Counted from the stretch's first letter, positions 1-6,251 are shown. The stretch is 10,391 nucleotides of DNA from an uncultured Bacillus sp. (GCA_934215995.1 CAKQBC010000057.1:1-10391); one strand, 5' to 3'. The notes: a model not told the origin generated them from the sequence alone. Numbers and translations are program-made.

Positions 1-68
1 CTAACAGTTCCTACTGCCAAGCCTGTAGTGGACTTTCACCACCAAGTTTTCGCCCATGCAGGGCGCAC
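1..68 (-). mobile_element. Group II intron, 5' end (class C-like), partial
   Basis: Read on the minus strand from base 68 leftward, the sequence opens with GTGCGCCC, fitting the GUGYG 5' boundary of group II introns. It continues as a domain I-like fold: a CGCCC/GGGCG hairpin with a five-base loop, then GTGG-tgaaagt-CCAC, then a segment ending AACTGTTAG. This order closely matches what I remember of the Oceanobacillus iheyensis class C intron 5' end (GUGUGCCCGGCAUGGG..., later AACAGUUAG). The rest, including any reverse transcriptase ORF and domains V/VI, would lie beyond the left edge. The intron has the same orientation as nupC and begins two to three bases after the T-tract of the nupC terminator. 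Class C introns are known to insert just downstream of intrinsic terminator hairpins, so position and sequence agree. No function is expected for nupC, whose coding region is intact. Confidence 0.85.
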
Positions 69-70
69 AC

Positions 71-117
71 AAAAAAAGGGCCAATCCCCCAAAATGATGG
101 GAGATTGGCCCTTTTTG
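71..117 (-). terminator. Intrinsic terminator of nupC
   Basis: On the minus strand a GC-rich stem, GGGCCAATC (111-103) pairing with GATTGGCCC (86-78), is followed by seven T residues (77-71). Flanking A/T bases extend the stem, and an inner CCC/GGG pairing next to one bulged base lengthens it. It lies 14 bases after the nupC stop codon. The complementary A-tract and T-tract make it partly bidirectional. The group II intron starts directly behind its T-tract. Confidence 0.9.
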
Positions 118-131
118 TGAAACCACAGATT

Positions 132-1331
132 TTATACGAATAAGCCAACTAGTGTCGCTGACAACAGAGAAGCCATTGTTGCAACAAGCAATAGTTTCAA
201 ACCGAAACCACTTACTTCGCGGGCTTTTGCACCATTGATGGCTTGTACACCACCAACGATGATACCGATGGAACTGAAGTTAGCGAATGAAATTAGGAAT
301 GTAGAGATCACGGCAACCGTCTTAGCAGAAAGATCCGCAATCATCGGCTGGAATTCCAGAATAGCAACAAACTCGTTGGAGAACATTTTCATCCCCATGA
401 TTGAGCCTGAAGCCAGGATTTCATTTGCCGGGATACCCATAAGCCAAGCAATCGGAGCAAAGATATAACCAACGATTGTTGTCAGGTCCATACCGACAGC
501 CGCATCGAAAACTCCATTCAATAATGCGAGGATTCCAAGGTAACCCATCAGCATAGCCGAAACGATCAATGCAACTTTACCGCCGTCAAGAGCGCCGTTT
601 CCGATCGCATCAAAAATGTTTTTCGATCTGATCATATCGTGGATATCGATATCACTTTCTTCTTTCGATACTTTAACAGGTGTAATGATTGATGCCACAA
701 TCAATGCACTGAACATGTTCAGAACAACTGCAACCAATACATATTTGGATGGAAGCATTGTCATATAAGACGCGATCAAAGCTGCCGATACACTTGCCAT
801 CGCAGAAGTCGATACAATGAACAGACGGTTTTTCTCGAACTTCTCTACATGCGTACGGATTGCAAGCAACGCTTCTGTCTGTCCGAAGAAGATCGAGTTG
901 ATCGCGTTGAAGCTTTCTACTTTTGGAAGGCCTGTCACTTTAGACAGAATTCCCCCGACAAACTTGATGATGTAAGGAAGAACACGAATATGGGTAAGAA
1001 CAGCGAATAATACAGATGTGAAAACAATCGGCAATAATACGTTTACGAAGAATGGACCGCCGCCTTCAGGAATCCATCCGCCGACAACGAAGTCAATCCC
1101 TTCTTGTGCATAAGCCAGTATTTTATTGAAGACATTAGCAACGGCTTCAATTACAGTCAAACCGACTTTTGTCGCCAGCAAGAACCATGTTAACAACAGC
1201 TGAACAGCAATCATGATAGCAACTGCTTTAAAGTTTACGTTTTTCTTGTCATTCGACATAAGAAAAGCAACGCCAAGCAATAAAGCTATGCCTATAATAG
1301 CAATGATGATACTTAACAACAAAAACGCCAC
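132..1331 (-). CDS. nupC: Concentrative nucleoside transporter (NupC/CNT family)
   Basis: Predicted 399-residue cytoplasmic-membrane symporter importing nucleosides with H+ or Na+. It is almost entirely hydrophobic, with the N-terminal, central gate and C-terminal segments expected for CNT proteins of about 390-405 residues. The diagnostic motifs are present: GQTEA at residues 150-154, SNEF at 318-321 and ANFSS at 350-354. By memory of the Vibrio CNT structure these correspond to the Gln/Glu of GQTE, the Glu of NEF and the Asn/Ser of NFSS that contact nucleoside. The annotated start is GTG at 1331, preceded by AGGAAAG only two bases away; TTG codons 4 and 5 have better spacing from the same Shine-Dalgarno, so the true start may be a few codons inside. 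The gene is divergent from the Crp/Fnr regulator and ends at its own terminator. Purine or pyrimidine preference cannot be told; the symbol denotes the family. Confidence 0.93.
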   Translation of the reverse strand: MAFLLLSIIIAIIGIALLLGVAFLMSNDKKNVNFKAVAIMIAVQLLLTWFLLATKVGLTVIEAVANVFNKILAYAQEGIDFVVGGWIPEGGGPFFVNVLLPIVFTSVLFAVLTHIRVLPYIIKFVGGILSKVTGLPKVESFNAINSIFFGQTEALLAIRTHVEKFEKNRLFIVSTSAMASVSAALIASYMTMLPSKYVLVAVVLNMFSALIVASIITPVKVSKEESDIDIHDMIRSKNIFDAIGNGALDGGKVALIVSAMLMGYLGILALLNGVFDAAVGMDLTTIVGYIFAPIAWLMGIPANEILASGSIMGMKMFSNEFVAILEFQPMIADLSAKTVAVISTFLISFANFSSIGIIVGGVQAINGAKAREVSGFGLKLLLVATMASLLSATLVGLFV

Positions 1332-1382
1332 ACTTTCCTAAAATAATTTTAAAAAACTCATCACATTTAAATAACCCTTTGT

Positions 1383-1412
1383 ATAATAAATAATTTATTA
1401 GTTCCATTTCAA
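1383..1412 (-). promoter_or_regulatory. Candidate promoter for nupC
   Basis: On the minus strand TTGAAA (1412-1407) is followed, after 18 bases, by TATTAT (1388-1383), or after 17 bases by the overlapping TTATTA. This resembles a SigA promoter and would give a leader of roughly 45 bases before the nupC start. The -35 overlaps the first base of the 14-bp palindrome, so a protein bound there would affect it. Confidence 0.5.
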
Positions 1413-1425
1413 GGACATATGTCCT
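1412..1425. promoter_or_regulatory. Perfect 14-bp palindrome, candidate operator
   Basis: AGGACATATGTCCT is a perfect inverted repeat with no spacer. It lies between the nupC -35 candidate (1407-1412, minus) and a TATAAT (1425-1430) that could be the -10 for the plus-strand regulator gene. This is a suitable place for a dimeric regulator controlling both directions. The likeliest binder is the neighbouring Crp/Fnr-type protein, but that is inference; the site does not match the FNR consensus TTGAT-N4-ATCAA. Confidence 0.5.
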
Positions 1426-1430
1426 ATAAT
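1425..1430 (+). promoter_or_regulatory. Candidate -10 for the Crp/Fnr-family gene
   Basis: A perfect TATAAT directly follows, and shares one base with, the 14-bp palindrome. The hexamer 17 bases upstream (TTCCAT) is a poor -35, so if this promoter is real it may need activation. The transcript would have a leader of about 170 bases before the ATG at 1610. Confidence 0.35.
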
Positions 1431-1462
1431 CAACATTAAAATATATTTAAATATAATGTTGA
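1430..1462. repeat. Inverted repeat with AT-rich centre
   Basis: Nine-base arms TCAACATTA (1430-1438) and TAATGTTGA (1454-1462) are perfect complements around an AT-only spacer. A second, 12-bp palindrome, ATATTTAAATAT (1443-1454), overlaps the right arm by one base. The element lies just downstream of the TATAAT at 1425. It could be an operator or an RNA hairpin at the start of the leader; which is not clear. Confidence 0.4.
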
Positions 1463-1538
1463 TGTTTCTTCCTTTATCCTTTGGAAAGCGGAGCCGCTGC
1501 ATCCGGCCGCGTCCCTTTTCCTAAGCTGGAATCTTCAA

Positions 1539-1564
1539 TCTCTGCAGATGTTGATCAGCAGAGA
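1539..1564. promoter_or_regulatory. 26-bp imperfect palindrome upstream of the regulator gene
   Basis: TCTCTGC (1539-1545) and GCAGAGA (1558-1564) are perfect arms. Inside them GAT-GTTG-ATC continues the symmetry after one mismatched pair. The centre lies about 58 bases before the start codon of the Crp/Fnr gene. Size and symmetry fit a dimer-binding site (possibly autoregulation) or a leader hairpin. Between here and the previous repeat lies a GC-rich patch (about 1483-1510) with AGCGG-AG-CCGCT, which I cannot assign. Confidence 0.4.
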
Positions 1565-1609
1565 CTAATATAGAGCACTTATACAACCAACATCCAGGAG
1601 AGCCACACA

Positions 1610-2311
1610 ATGCGAAAAATATACAATACACCTATGTTGCATTCCTATATGAAAAAACATAATTTGACATCCCTTTTATCCGGCATCCCTGAAAATGAAA
1701 TCCAATTCTATGAATTTGCAAAGCGGGAAGTCATTATCAACACAGGGGAACCCATCAGCCAGATCTTTTTTTTCGTGGATGGCAAAGTGAAAATCTATAA
1801 ACTGACAAATGAAGGCAAACGCCTGACCCTCCGCTTCCAGAAAGCGCCGGTAATAGTGGGGGAACTGGAATATCTGCACGGCGAGCATGCCCAGTATTCA
1901 GTAGCGGCAAGTTCTGTATGCCTTGCAATCGGGCTCAGGTTCGAGACCATCCGCAAGTACCTGAATGACAATCCCGATTTTTTGCGTTACCTGCTTGAGA
2001 TGGTATCCCACAAATTCAGCACAAAAGTCCACTTATCCTCTATGAATCTTCTATATCCCGTGGATGTACGGTTCGCCAGCTATATACTGTCCATCACAGG
2101 GGATGAAGAAGAAACATTGTTTGATGAAGACAGGGAGGATGTCACTTTATCAGACATATGCGAAATGATCGGCACAAGCTACAGGCACCTTAACAGAGTC
2201 GTCCAACGTTTCTGTGAGCAGGGAATCATTCGGAAAGAACAGAGAACCATCCATATTAACAATCGGCAGAAGCTGCTGGAAATCGCAAAAGGGAATATAT
2301 ACGAACCATAA
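1610..2311 (+). CDS. Crp/Fnr-family transcriptional regulator, YeiL-like
   Basis: A 233-residue cytosolic DNA-binding protein of usual family length. Residues about 25-125 form a cyclic-nucleotide-binding-type beta-roll (GEPISQIFFFVDGKVKIY near 46-63, then the glycine turn VGELEYL at 83-89). Residues about 126-150 would be the dimer helix. Residues about 178-208 are a Crp-type winged helix, with recognition helix TSYRHLNRVVQRF. The YRHLNRV pattern resembles what I recall of E. coli YeiL. The cAMP-contacting Arg/Ser motif of CRP is not obvious, and there is no N-terminal cysteine cluster as in FNR; cysteines are at 104, 184 and 202, so effector and redox role are unknown. The ATG has AGGAG nine bases upstream. 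It is divergent from the nucleoside transporter and has its own terminator, which suggests it controls that gene; this is inference. Confidence 0.88.
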   Translation: MRKIYNTPMLHSYMKKHNLTSLLSGIPENEIQFYEFAKREVIINTGEPISQIFFFVDGKVKIYKLTNEGKRLTLRFQKAPVIVGELEYLHGEHAQYSVAASSVCLAIGLRFETIRKYLNDNPDFLRYLLEMVSHKFSTKVHLSSMNLLYPVDVRFASYILSITGDEEETLFDEDREDVTLSDICEMIGTSYRHLNRVVQRFCEQGIIRKEQRTIHINNRQKLLEIAKGNIYEP

Positions 2312-2325
2312 ATCAAAACTTCAAC

Positions 2326-2358
2326 GAAGCGGGGATCCCACAACCCCGCTTCTTTTTT
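2326..2358 (+). terminator. Intrinsic terminator of the Crp/Fnr-family gene
   Basis: Perfect nine-base stem GAAGCGGGG (2326-2334) / CCCCGCTTC (2344-2352) with a nine-base loop, followed by six T residues (2353-2358). It begins 15 bases after the stop codon. Confidence 0.93.
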
Positions 2359-2451
2359 GTGCAGGACGATATCCCCGATCTCATCTGTCCCTGTTTGATA
2401 AAACAGGCGTATTATTGAAATATTTCATATACCAAACCAATTGAAATGTTG

Positions 2452-2457
2452 TATAAT
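2452..2457 (+). promoter_or_regulatory. Candidate -10 for the EamA-family gene
   Basis: A perfect TATAAT lies in the AT-rich segment between the previous terminator and the transporter gene. No good -35 stands 16-18 bases upstream, although TTGAAA occurs at 2415-2420 and 2441-2446 at wrong distances. The leader would be about 70 bases. Confidence 0.35.
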
Positions 2458-2530
2458 AGCCATATTTTTAGTGGCTTTTGCATTAGGGAATTCAATTCAG
2501 ATGAGAGATGATAAAGGAGTTTGAAACGGA

Positions 2531-3457
2531 ATGCTTCGTATGAAAGGCATATGTATGATCATTGCCGGATCCATATTGTGGGGTGCGACAGGCCCTTTGC
2601 TCGAATGGATTCTGGACAGCACAGACATATCCGTACCATTCTTGCTGACTGTAAGGTTGTTCATAGCAGGCACATGCCTGTTGGCTGTGTTAGCCTTCAA
2701 AGGCGTGGATATTTTCGGCGTATGGAAAACGGCAGCCTGGCGCAATCAGCTGATTATATTCGGGATACTCGGCATGCTTGGGCTCCAATATACATTTGTA
2801 GCTGCAATAGAGGCAAGCAATGCCGTAGTGGCAACCTTGCTTCAATTTTCAGCCCCCATTTTTGTGGCACTTTATGTATCACTATCCCAAAAAAAGCTGC
2901 CTCCGCGTTATCAGGTTATCGGTATCGCCGGCACATTGGCAGGCCTTTTTTTGCTTTTGACCAATGGTTCCCCGAGCGAATTGCTGGTCAGCAAGGAAGC
3001 TCTTCTTTGGGGACTTGCAGTCGGGATCACTTACTCTTTTTACACACTTTACCCGGCCAGGCTTATGCAGGAATGGAGCGTTTTGCTCATAGTCGGCTGG
3101 AGCATGCTTATTGGCGGGATATTCCTCGGCCTGGTCAGCAGGACATGGCAATCGGACGAATGGGCAATCATCGCTGATCCAAGCTTGCTTTTTATTCTGC
3201 TGGTTCTCATATTCTTCAGCACAACAGCCTTTGTCCTGTTCCTCAACAGCATGAAATTCATAAGCGCGGTTGAAACGTGCATCCTATCAAGCGTGGAGCC
3301 TTTAACGGCCATGATTGTTTCTGCGATATGGTTCCATACTATGCTGCAGGGCATTCAGTTGCTGGGCGTACTGATTATGATTATTTTCGTTGTTTGGCTA
3401 TCAGTGGGCGGGCAGAAAACAGTCGCCCGAAAGGAAGCTGCCATGCAAAATGGCTAG
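2531..3457 (+). CDS. EamA/DMT-family transporter
   Basis: A 308-residue integral membrane protein of the drug/metabolite transporter superfamily, the usual length for a ten-helix EamA protein. Two EamA repeats can be seen. The first (about 6-143) opens with SILWGATGPLLEW and has the NAVVATLLQFSAPIFVALY helix. The second (about 158-292) contains ETCILSSVEPLTAMIVSAIWF, the typical EPL-containing helix ahead of the last segments. Such proteins export or exchange amino acids, sugars or other metabolites; the substrate cannot be read from sequence. The tail after residue 292 is short and basic. The ATG at 2531 follows AAAGGAG by about 11 bases; codon 4 (ATG, 2540) is an alternative. The gene stands alone between terminators and converges on the tetR gene. 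No copy of the TATACT-N3-AGTATA operator is seen in its promoter region, so control by that TetR is unsupported. Confidence 0.9.
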   Translation: MLRMKGICMIIAGSILWGATGPLLEWILDSTDISVPFLLTVRLFIAGTCLLAVLAFKGVDIFGVWKTAAWRNQLIIFGILGMLGLQYTFVAAIEASNAVVATLLQFSAPIFVALYVSLSQKKLPPRYQVIGIAGTLAGLFLLLTNGSPSELLVSKEALLWGLAVGITYSFYTLYPARLMQEWSVLLIVGWSMLIGGIFLGLVSRTWQSDEWAIIADPSLLFILLVLIFFSTTAFVLFLNSMKFISAVETCILSSVEPLTAMIVSAIWFHTMLQGIQLLGVLIMIIFVVWLSVGGQKTVARKEAAMQNG

Positions 3458-3490
3458 GAAGGGCTGGACCCTGAGGAGATGCGCAAGAAG

Positions 3491-3535
3491 AAACAAAGAA
3501 CCTGTTCTGTTCAGAACAGGTTCTTTGTTTTTGGG
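3491..3535. terminator. Bidirectional terminator between eamA-type and tetR genes
   Basis: Nineteen-base arms (3491-3509 and 3512-3530) are perfect complements around a two-base centre. The core is GAACCTGTTCTG / CAGAACAGGTTC, with flanking AAACAAA and TTTGTTT. Plus-strand transcripts end in TTTGTTTTTG and minus-strand transcripts end in a TTTGTTTC tail, so it can serve both convergent genes. It lies 33 bases after the transporter stop and 10 bases after the tetR stop. Confidence 0.88.
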
Positions 3536-3540
3536 ACTCT

Positions 3541-4413
3541 TTAACCATTCACAGTTCTTAAATAAAGCTTGGCGAGAACAAAAATGCGGTGCGCTTCCTT
3601 TTCTGCACCAGTCCCCTTAAAGGCACGGTTGAAAGCTGGCAAAGTCAAAGAGAGCATGGACTGATTAAGTTTCATTTCCGACAGCAACGTGTGAAGCCCT
3701 TCGGCATATTGCATAGCATCATCCTGCATACCCGTACCTTTCCAGTCTTCCAAAAAACGGTCCATCATTCTGCGGAGTTCCACTATGTCCACCATAATTT
3801 CCCCGGAAGGGAATTGCCCATCGCCTTTGAAAGGTATGATTCCTTCTCCTGCTTCTTCCATCGTTTCCAGGATCGCTTCAATATAACGGAGGATTTTGGG
3901 TACAGCCGTTTTCCACTCAGCCTTGGTTCCATATAGTTTTGTCCATAGTTTGCCGACCTGCTGTACCATGCCGACGTACAGAAGTGCAGCCTCGGTCGCA
4001 TAAGGCCGCTTTTTCTCCCCGAATACATCTACGAAACGGCCGGCAATCCATTTGATCTGGGCAGAAATAAAGTCCATCAGCTCAATGTCCGGGGTATAAA
4101 GACTGGACCAGAACATTGCCGATAGCTTAGTTCTTGACGGGAGCGTCATCGGAATCACCAATTGATCGACGAGACGGTCGAAATCAGATTCATATCGCCC
4201 TTCCGCTATTTCCTGCCTGAGAACGTATTCATCCTGCTGATGCTCTTCTAGCAAACTTTTTAAAATATCATCTTTCGAATCAAAATATTTATAAAAAGTC
4301 CCTTTAGAAATACCTGATCCTTCAATGACCATCTGGACAGTCGTTTGATGTAATCCGTGCTCGGCAAACAATTCCAGGGCTGTTTCCAAAATGATTTGCT
4401 TTTTCCCTTTCAT
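3541..4413 (-). CDS. TetR/AcrR-family regulator with long C-terminal domain
   Basis: A 290-residue DNA-binding repressor candidate. Residues about 5-50 are a standard TetR N-domain: ILETALELFAEHG, then the helix-turn-helix with SGISKGTFYKYF (33-44) and SKDDIL. The C-terminal part is mostly helical and much longer than the usual 190-220 total length. Only a few TetR proteins, for example B. subtilis YcnC as I remember it, are of this size. Tryptophans at 102, 122, 157 and 167 may line a ligand pocket; the ligand is unknown. The ATG at 4413 is preceded by AAGAGGAG with ten-base spacing. Upstream lies TTGATT-N16-TATACT as a promoter, with an operator-like palindrome on its -10, which points to autorepression. 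An identical-arm palindrome 65 bp further upstream suggests control of the divergent uspA-yitT transcript. Confidence 0.92.
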   Translation of the reverse strand: MKGKKQIILETALELFAEHGLHQTTVQMVIEGSGISKGTFYKYFDSKDDILKSLLEEHQQDEYVLRQEIAEGRYESDFDRLVDQLVIPMTLPSRTKLSAMFWSSLYTPDIELMDFISAQIKWIAGRFVDVFGEKKRPYATEAALLYVGMVQQVGKLWTKLYGTKAEWKTAVPKILRYIEAILETMEEAGEGIIPFKGDGQFPSGEIMVDIVELRRMMDRFLEDWKGTGMQDDAMQYAEGLHTLLSEMKLNQSMLSLTLPAFNRAFKGTGAEKEAHRIFVLAKLYLRTVNG

Positions 4414-4464
4414 ACTTACCAGGCTCCTCTTAATCGATTTTTAATCTCCATACAAATTCATTTC

Positions 4465-4479
4465 TATACTAAGAGTATA
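4465..4479. promoter_or_regulatory. TetR operator candidate O1 (TATACT-N3-AGTATA)
   Basis: TATACT-AAG-AGTATA has six-base perfect arms and a three-base spacer. It covers the -10 of the tetR promoter candidate. Its arms are identical to those of the site at 4530-4544, which is strong internal evidence for a specific protein target, most simply the adjacent TetR protein. Confidence 0.7.
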
Positions 4480-4501
4480 CCTTTAAACTCTATTAAATCA
4501 A
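4474..4501 (-). promoter_or_regulatory. Promoter candidate for tetR
   Basis: On the minus strand TTGATT (4501-4496) is followed after 16 bases by TATACT (4479-4474). Transcription would begin near 4467, giving a leader of about 55 bases. The -10 is itself one arm of the operator-like palindrome at 4465-4479. Confidence 0.6.
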
Positions 4502-4519
4502 TATCGTAATAATTTATGT

Positions 4520-4548
4520 TTGTAAAAATTATACTGACAGTATATAAT
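4520..4548 (+). promoter_or_regulatory. Plus-strand promoter facing uspA-yitT
   Basis: TTGTAA (4520-4525), a 17-base spacer, and a perfect TATAAT (4543-4548) form a good SigA-type promoter. Transcription would begin near 4555 and run to uspA with an unusually long leader of about 285 bases. Operator candidate O2 sits inside it. Confidence 0.6.
4530..4544. promoter_or_regulatory. TetR operator candidate O2 (TATACT-N3-AGTATA)
   Basis: TATACT-GAC-AGTATA has the same arms and spacer length as the site at 4465-4479; the centres are 65 bp apart. It lies in the spacer of the plus-strand promoter at 4520-4548 and overlaps its -10 by two bases, so a bound repressor should block RNA polymerase. Confidence 0.7.
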
Positions 4549-4829
4549 TGTATTAAGGGTATTTTCTCCATTTTCTGTATTTTTATTTCATTGGGAACAT
4601 TCTTGCGAGACTCCATCACTGTCTCTTTAAAAAGATGTATTTCCGCACATACTCGTTTTTCCCGTCTTCGATTAGCTATATAAAATCATTCATCCACCGA
4701 ATGCAATCTTGCCCGATCAGTTTCGTTTATTTTGCCATTGTTGTTATAAATGCGTAAAACGCCGGCGGACCATTTAAGCTTACATCTCGTTTTTGTCTGG
4801 GTGCCGGCAAGGAAACATTCTGAATCTAT
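4549..4829. other. Gene-free leader region before uspA
   Basis: No convincing coding sequence is seen on either strand. The stretch holds a weak hairpin, GAGAC (4607-4611) / GTCTC (4621-4625) with a nine-base loop and three T, not strong enough to call a terminator. It also holds a possible second promoter (TTTCGT 4721-4726, 18 bases, TATAAA 4745-4750), and two GCCGGC copies (4761-4766 and 4803-4808) that could pair across a 36-base loop. If transcription starts at 4555, all of this is untranslated leader. I do not recognise a known riboswitch. Confidence 0.4.
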
Positions 4830-4841
4830 GGAGGAATGAAA

Positions 4842-5300
4842 ATGTTATTCTATGAAAATATCTATGTGGCAGTGGATGGTTCAAAGGAAGCTGAATATGC
4901 GTTTAAAAAAGCAATCGCCATTTCCAAACGCAATGAGGGTGCTAAAATACATCTTTACCATATCATCGATGACCGTTCCACAACTACGATTGTCGATGCC
5001 TTTGACCGGACTTATATTACGGAAGCCACAAAGTACGCAGAAGAGCTATTGCAAGAGTATAAAGCAAAAGCCACCGCAGCCGGGGTGCCGGATGTTGAAA
5101 CATATATCGGCAAAGGTTCCCCAAAAAACCTGCTGCTGAAAGTCTTCTCCAAACTGAAGGATACAGACCTTGTCATCTGTGGCGCTACCGGGTTGAACCG
5201 TGTCGAGCGGATGTTCATCGGTTCCGTCTCAGATAATATCGTCCGTTCTTCGGGATGCGACGTACTGGTTGTCCGGACGCCAGACCCCAAAGAAATATGA
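4842..5300 (+). CDS. Universal stress protein, UspA family
   Basis: A 152-residue cytosolic protein of normal single-domain UspA length. It begins with YENIYVAVDGS (Asp at 12 in the nucleotide-binding strand). It contains the ATP-binding signature G-x2-G-x9-G-S as GATG at 114-117 and GS at 127-128, followed by SDNIVRSSGCDVLVVR, the standard last helix and strand. It therefore probably binds ATP; its cellular role is not known. I place the start at ATG 4842: GGAGG (4830-4834) is then seven bases away, whereas the in-frame ATG at 4836 would be one base from the ribosome site. A good ribosome-binding site and a 45-base gap to the next gene suggest an operon with the YitT-type gene. The TetR-operator promoter upstream probably drives both. 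Confidence 0.92.
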   Translation: MLFYENIYVAVDGSKEAEYAFKKAIAISKRNEGAKIHLYHIIDDRSTTTIVDAFDRTYITEATKYAEELLQEYKAKATAAGVPDVETYIGKGSPKNLLLKVFSKLKDTDLVICGATGLNRVERMFIGSVSDNIVRSSGCDVLVVRTPDPKEI

Positions 5301-5345
5301 GATTAGGCTCATCAAGCTATCCAAAATACATAGAAGGAGATATAA

Positions 5346-6212
5346 ATGAAAACAAAGAAAACAAAGACACTCCATTTAATTCGAAAAATCATTATGATCA
5401 TCATCGGGGCATTCCTTGCCGGCTATGGGCTGGAAGCCGTATTGATTCCGAATGCTGTAATCGACGGCGGTATCACAGGCATAAGCATCATGGGCTCCGA
5501 CCTGTTCGATTGGCCTCTGGGCGTGCTTCTGTTTATCCTGAATATCCCTTTTGTATATTTAGGCTATAAGCAGATCGGAAAAACATTCTCCATCTTAAGC
5601 ACAATCGGAATCGTTGCCCTATCGGCTTCTACGATTATGCTGCATCACCTGGACGCAATCCTCTCAAATGATGACCCGCTTTTGGTTGTTCTTTCAGGCG
5701 GTATACTGCTCGGTGTCGGAATCGGAATCGTTCTTCGGAACGGGGGAGCCCTAGACGGATCGGAAGTCTTGGCAGTTCTGATTTCCAGGAATGTCCCATT
5801 CTCTGTCGGAGATATTATCCTGGTAATCAATATCTTTATTTTCGGTGGAGCGGCATTCATTTATGGGCTGGAAAGTGCGCTCTATTCGGCTTTAACATAC
5901 TATATCGCCAAAACAGTGATCGATATTATTCAAACCGGTCTTGAAAAGTCTAAACAGGTAAAAGTGATCACTCAGCATTCCGAAGTGATAGGCGAAGCCA
6001 TTCAAGCACGGTTGGGCAGGGGGATTACCTATACACCTGGCCGCGGAGGCTTTTCCAATGAAACATCGGATATTGTGAACTGCGTGATCAACCGTATGGA
6101 AGAAAACAAGCTGCTCGATATCATCATGGAATTCGACCCGCAAGCTTTTGTCGTCATTTCCGACGTGTCCGAAGTACGGGGCGGTAATTTCAAGAAACGG
6201 AATATCCACTGA
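5346..6212 (+). CDS. YitT family membrane protein with C-terminal DUF2179 domain
   Basis: A 288-residue protein, close to the usual YitT length. Residues about 12-195 hold the membrane part (DUF161/YitT_membrane), with five or six hydrophobic segments and typical patterns: GYGLEAVLIPNAVIDGGITG near 26-45 and RNGGALDGSEVLA near 131-143. Residues about 205-280 are a soluble DUF2179 domain, with RGITYTPGRGGFS at 225-237 and DPQAFVVISDVSEVRGG at 264-280. The biochemical function of the family is unknown; a transport or sensing role has been suggested only by architecture. The ATG at 5346 has AAGGAG six bases upstream. It follows uspA by 45 bases and is followed by a terminator, so the two likely form one transcript. 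It converges on the kdpD-like gene. Confidence 0.92.
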   Translation: MKTKKTKTLHLIRKIIMIIIGAFLAGYGLEAVLIPNAVIDGGITGISIMGSDLFDWPLGVLLFILNIPFVYLGYKQIGKTFSILSTIGIVALSASTIMLHHLDAILSNDDPLLVVLSGGILLGVGIGIVLRNGGALDGSEVLAVLISRNVPFSVGDIILVINIFIFGGAAFIYGLESALYSALTYYIAKTVIDIIQTGLEKSKQVKVITQHSEVIGEAIQARLGRGITYTPGRGGFSNETSDIVNCVINRMEENKLLDIIMEFDPQAFVVISDVSEVRGGNFKKRNIH

Positions 6213-6251
6213 CGGCATCGGTCAAAATACAATTTCAGTGTCCAATTCAAC

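Noticed and set aside
1539..1564. FNR box around TTGATCAG in the regulator leader
   Set aside because: Only one half-site TTGAT is present; there is no ATCAA at the required four-base spacing.
2417..2426. GAAATATTTC palindrome upstream of the EamA-type gene as an operator
   Set aside because: It is a short AT-rich palindrome of a kind expected by chance and not placed on a recognisable promoter element.
2521..3177. 218-codon open frame on the plus strand overlapping the EamA-type gene
   Set aside because: It lies in another frame over a clear ten-helix transporter; its product is rich in Cys, His and Arg and has no family pattern, and it begins with a TTG inside the transporter's ribosome-binding region.
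4540..4562. SigB-type promoter with GGGTAT (4557-4562) before uspA
   Set aside because: The upstream GTATAT is a poor and too closely spaced match to a SigB -35; the overlapping SigA-type promoter is far better.
4836..4841. Upstream ATG (4836) as the uspA start
   Set aside because: It is one base from the GGAGG; the ATG at 4842 has a seven-base spacing and the usual N-terminus of the family.
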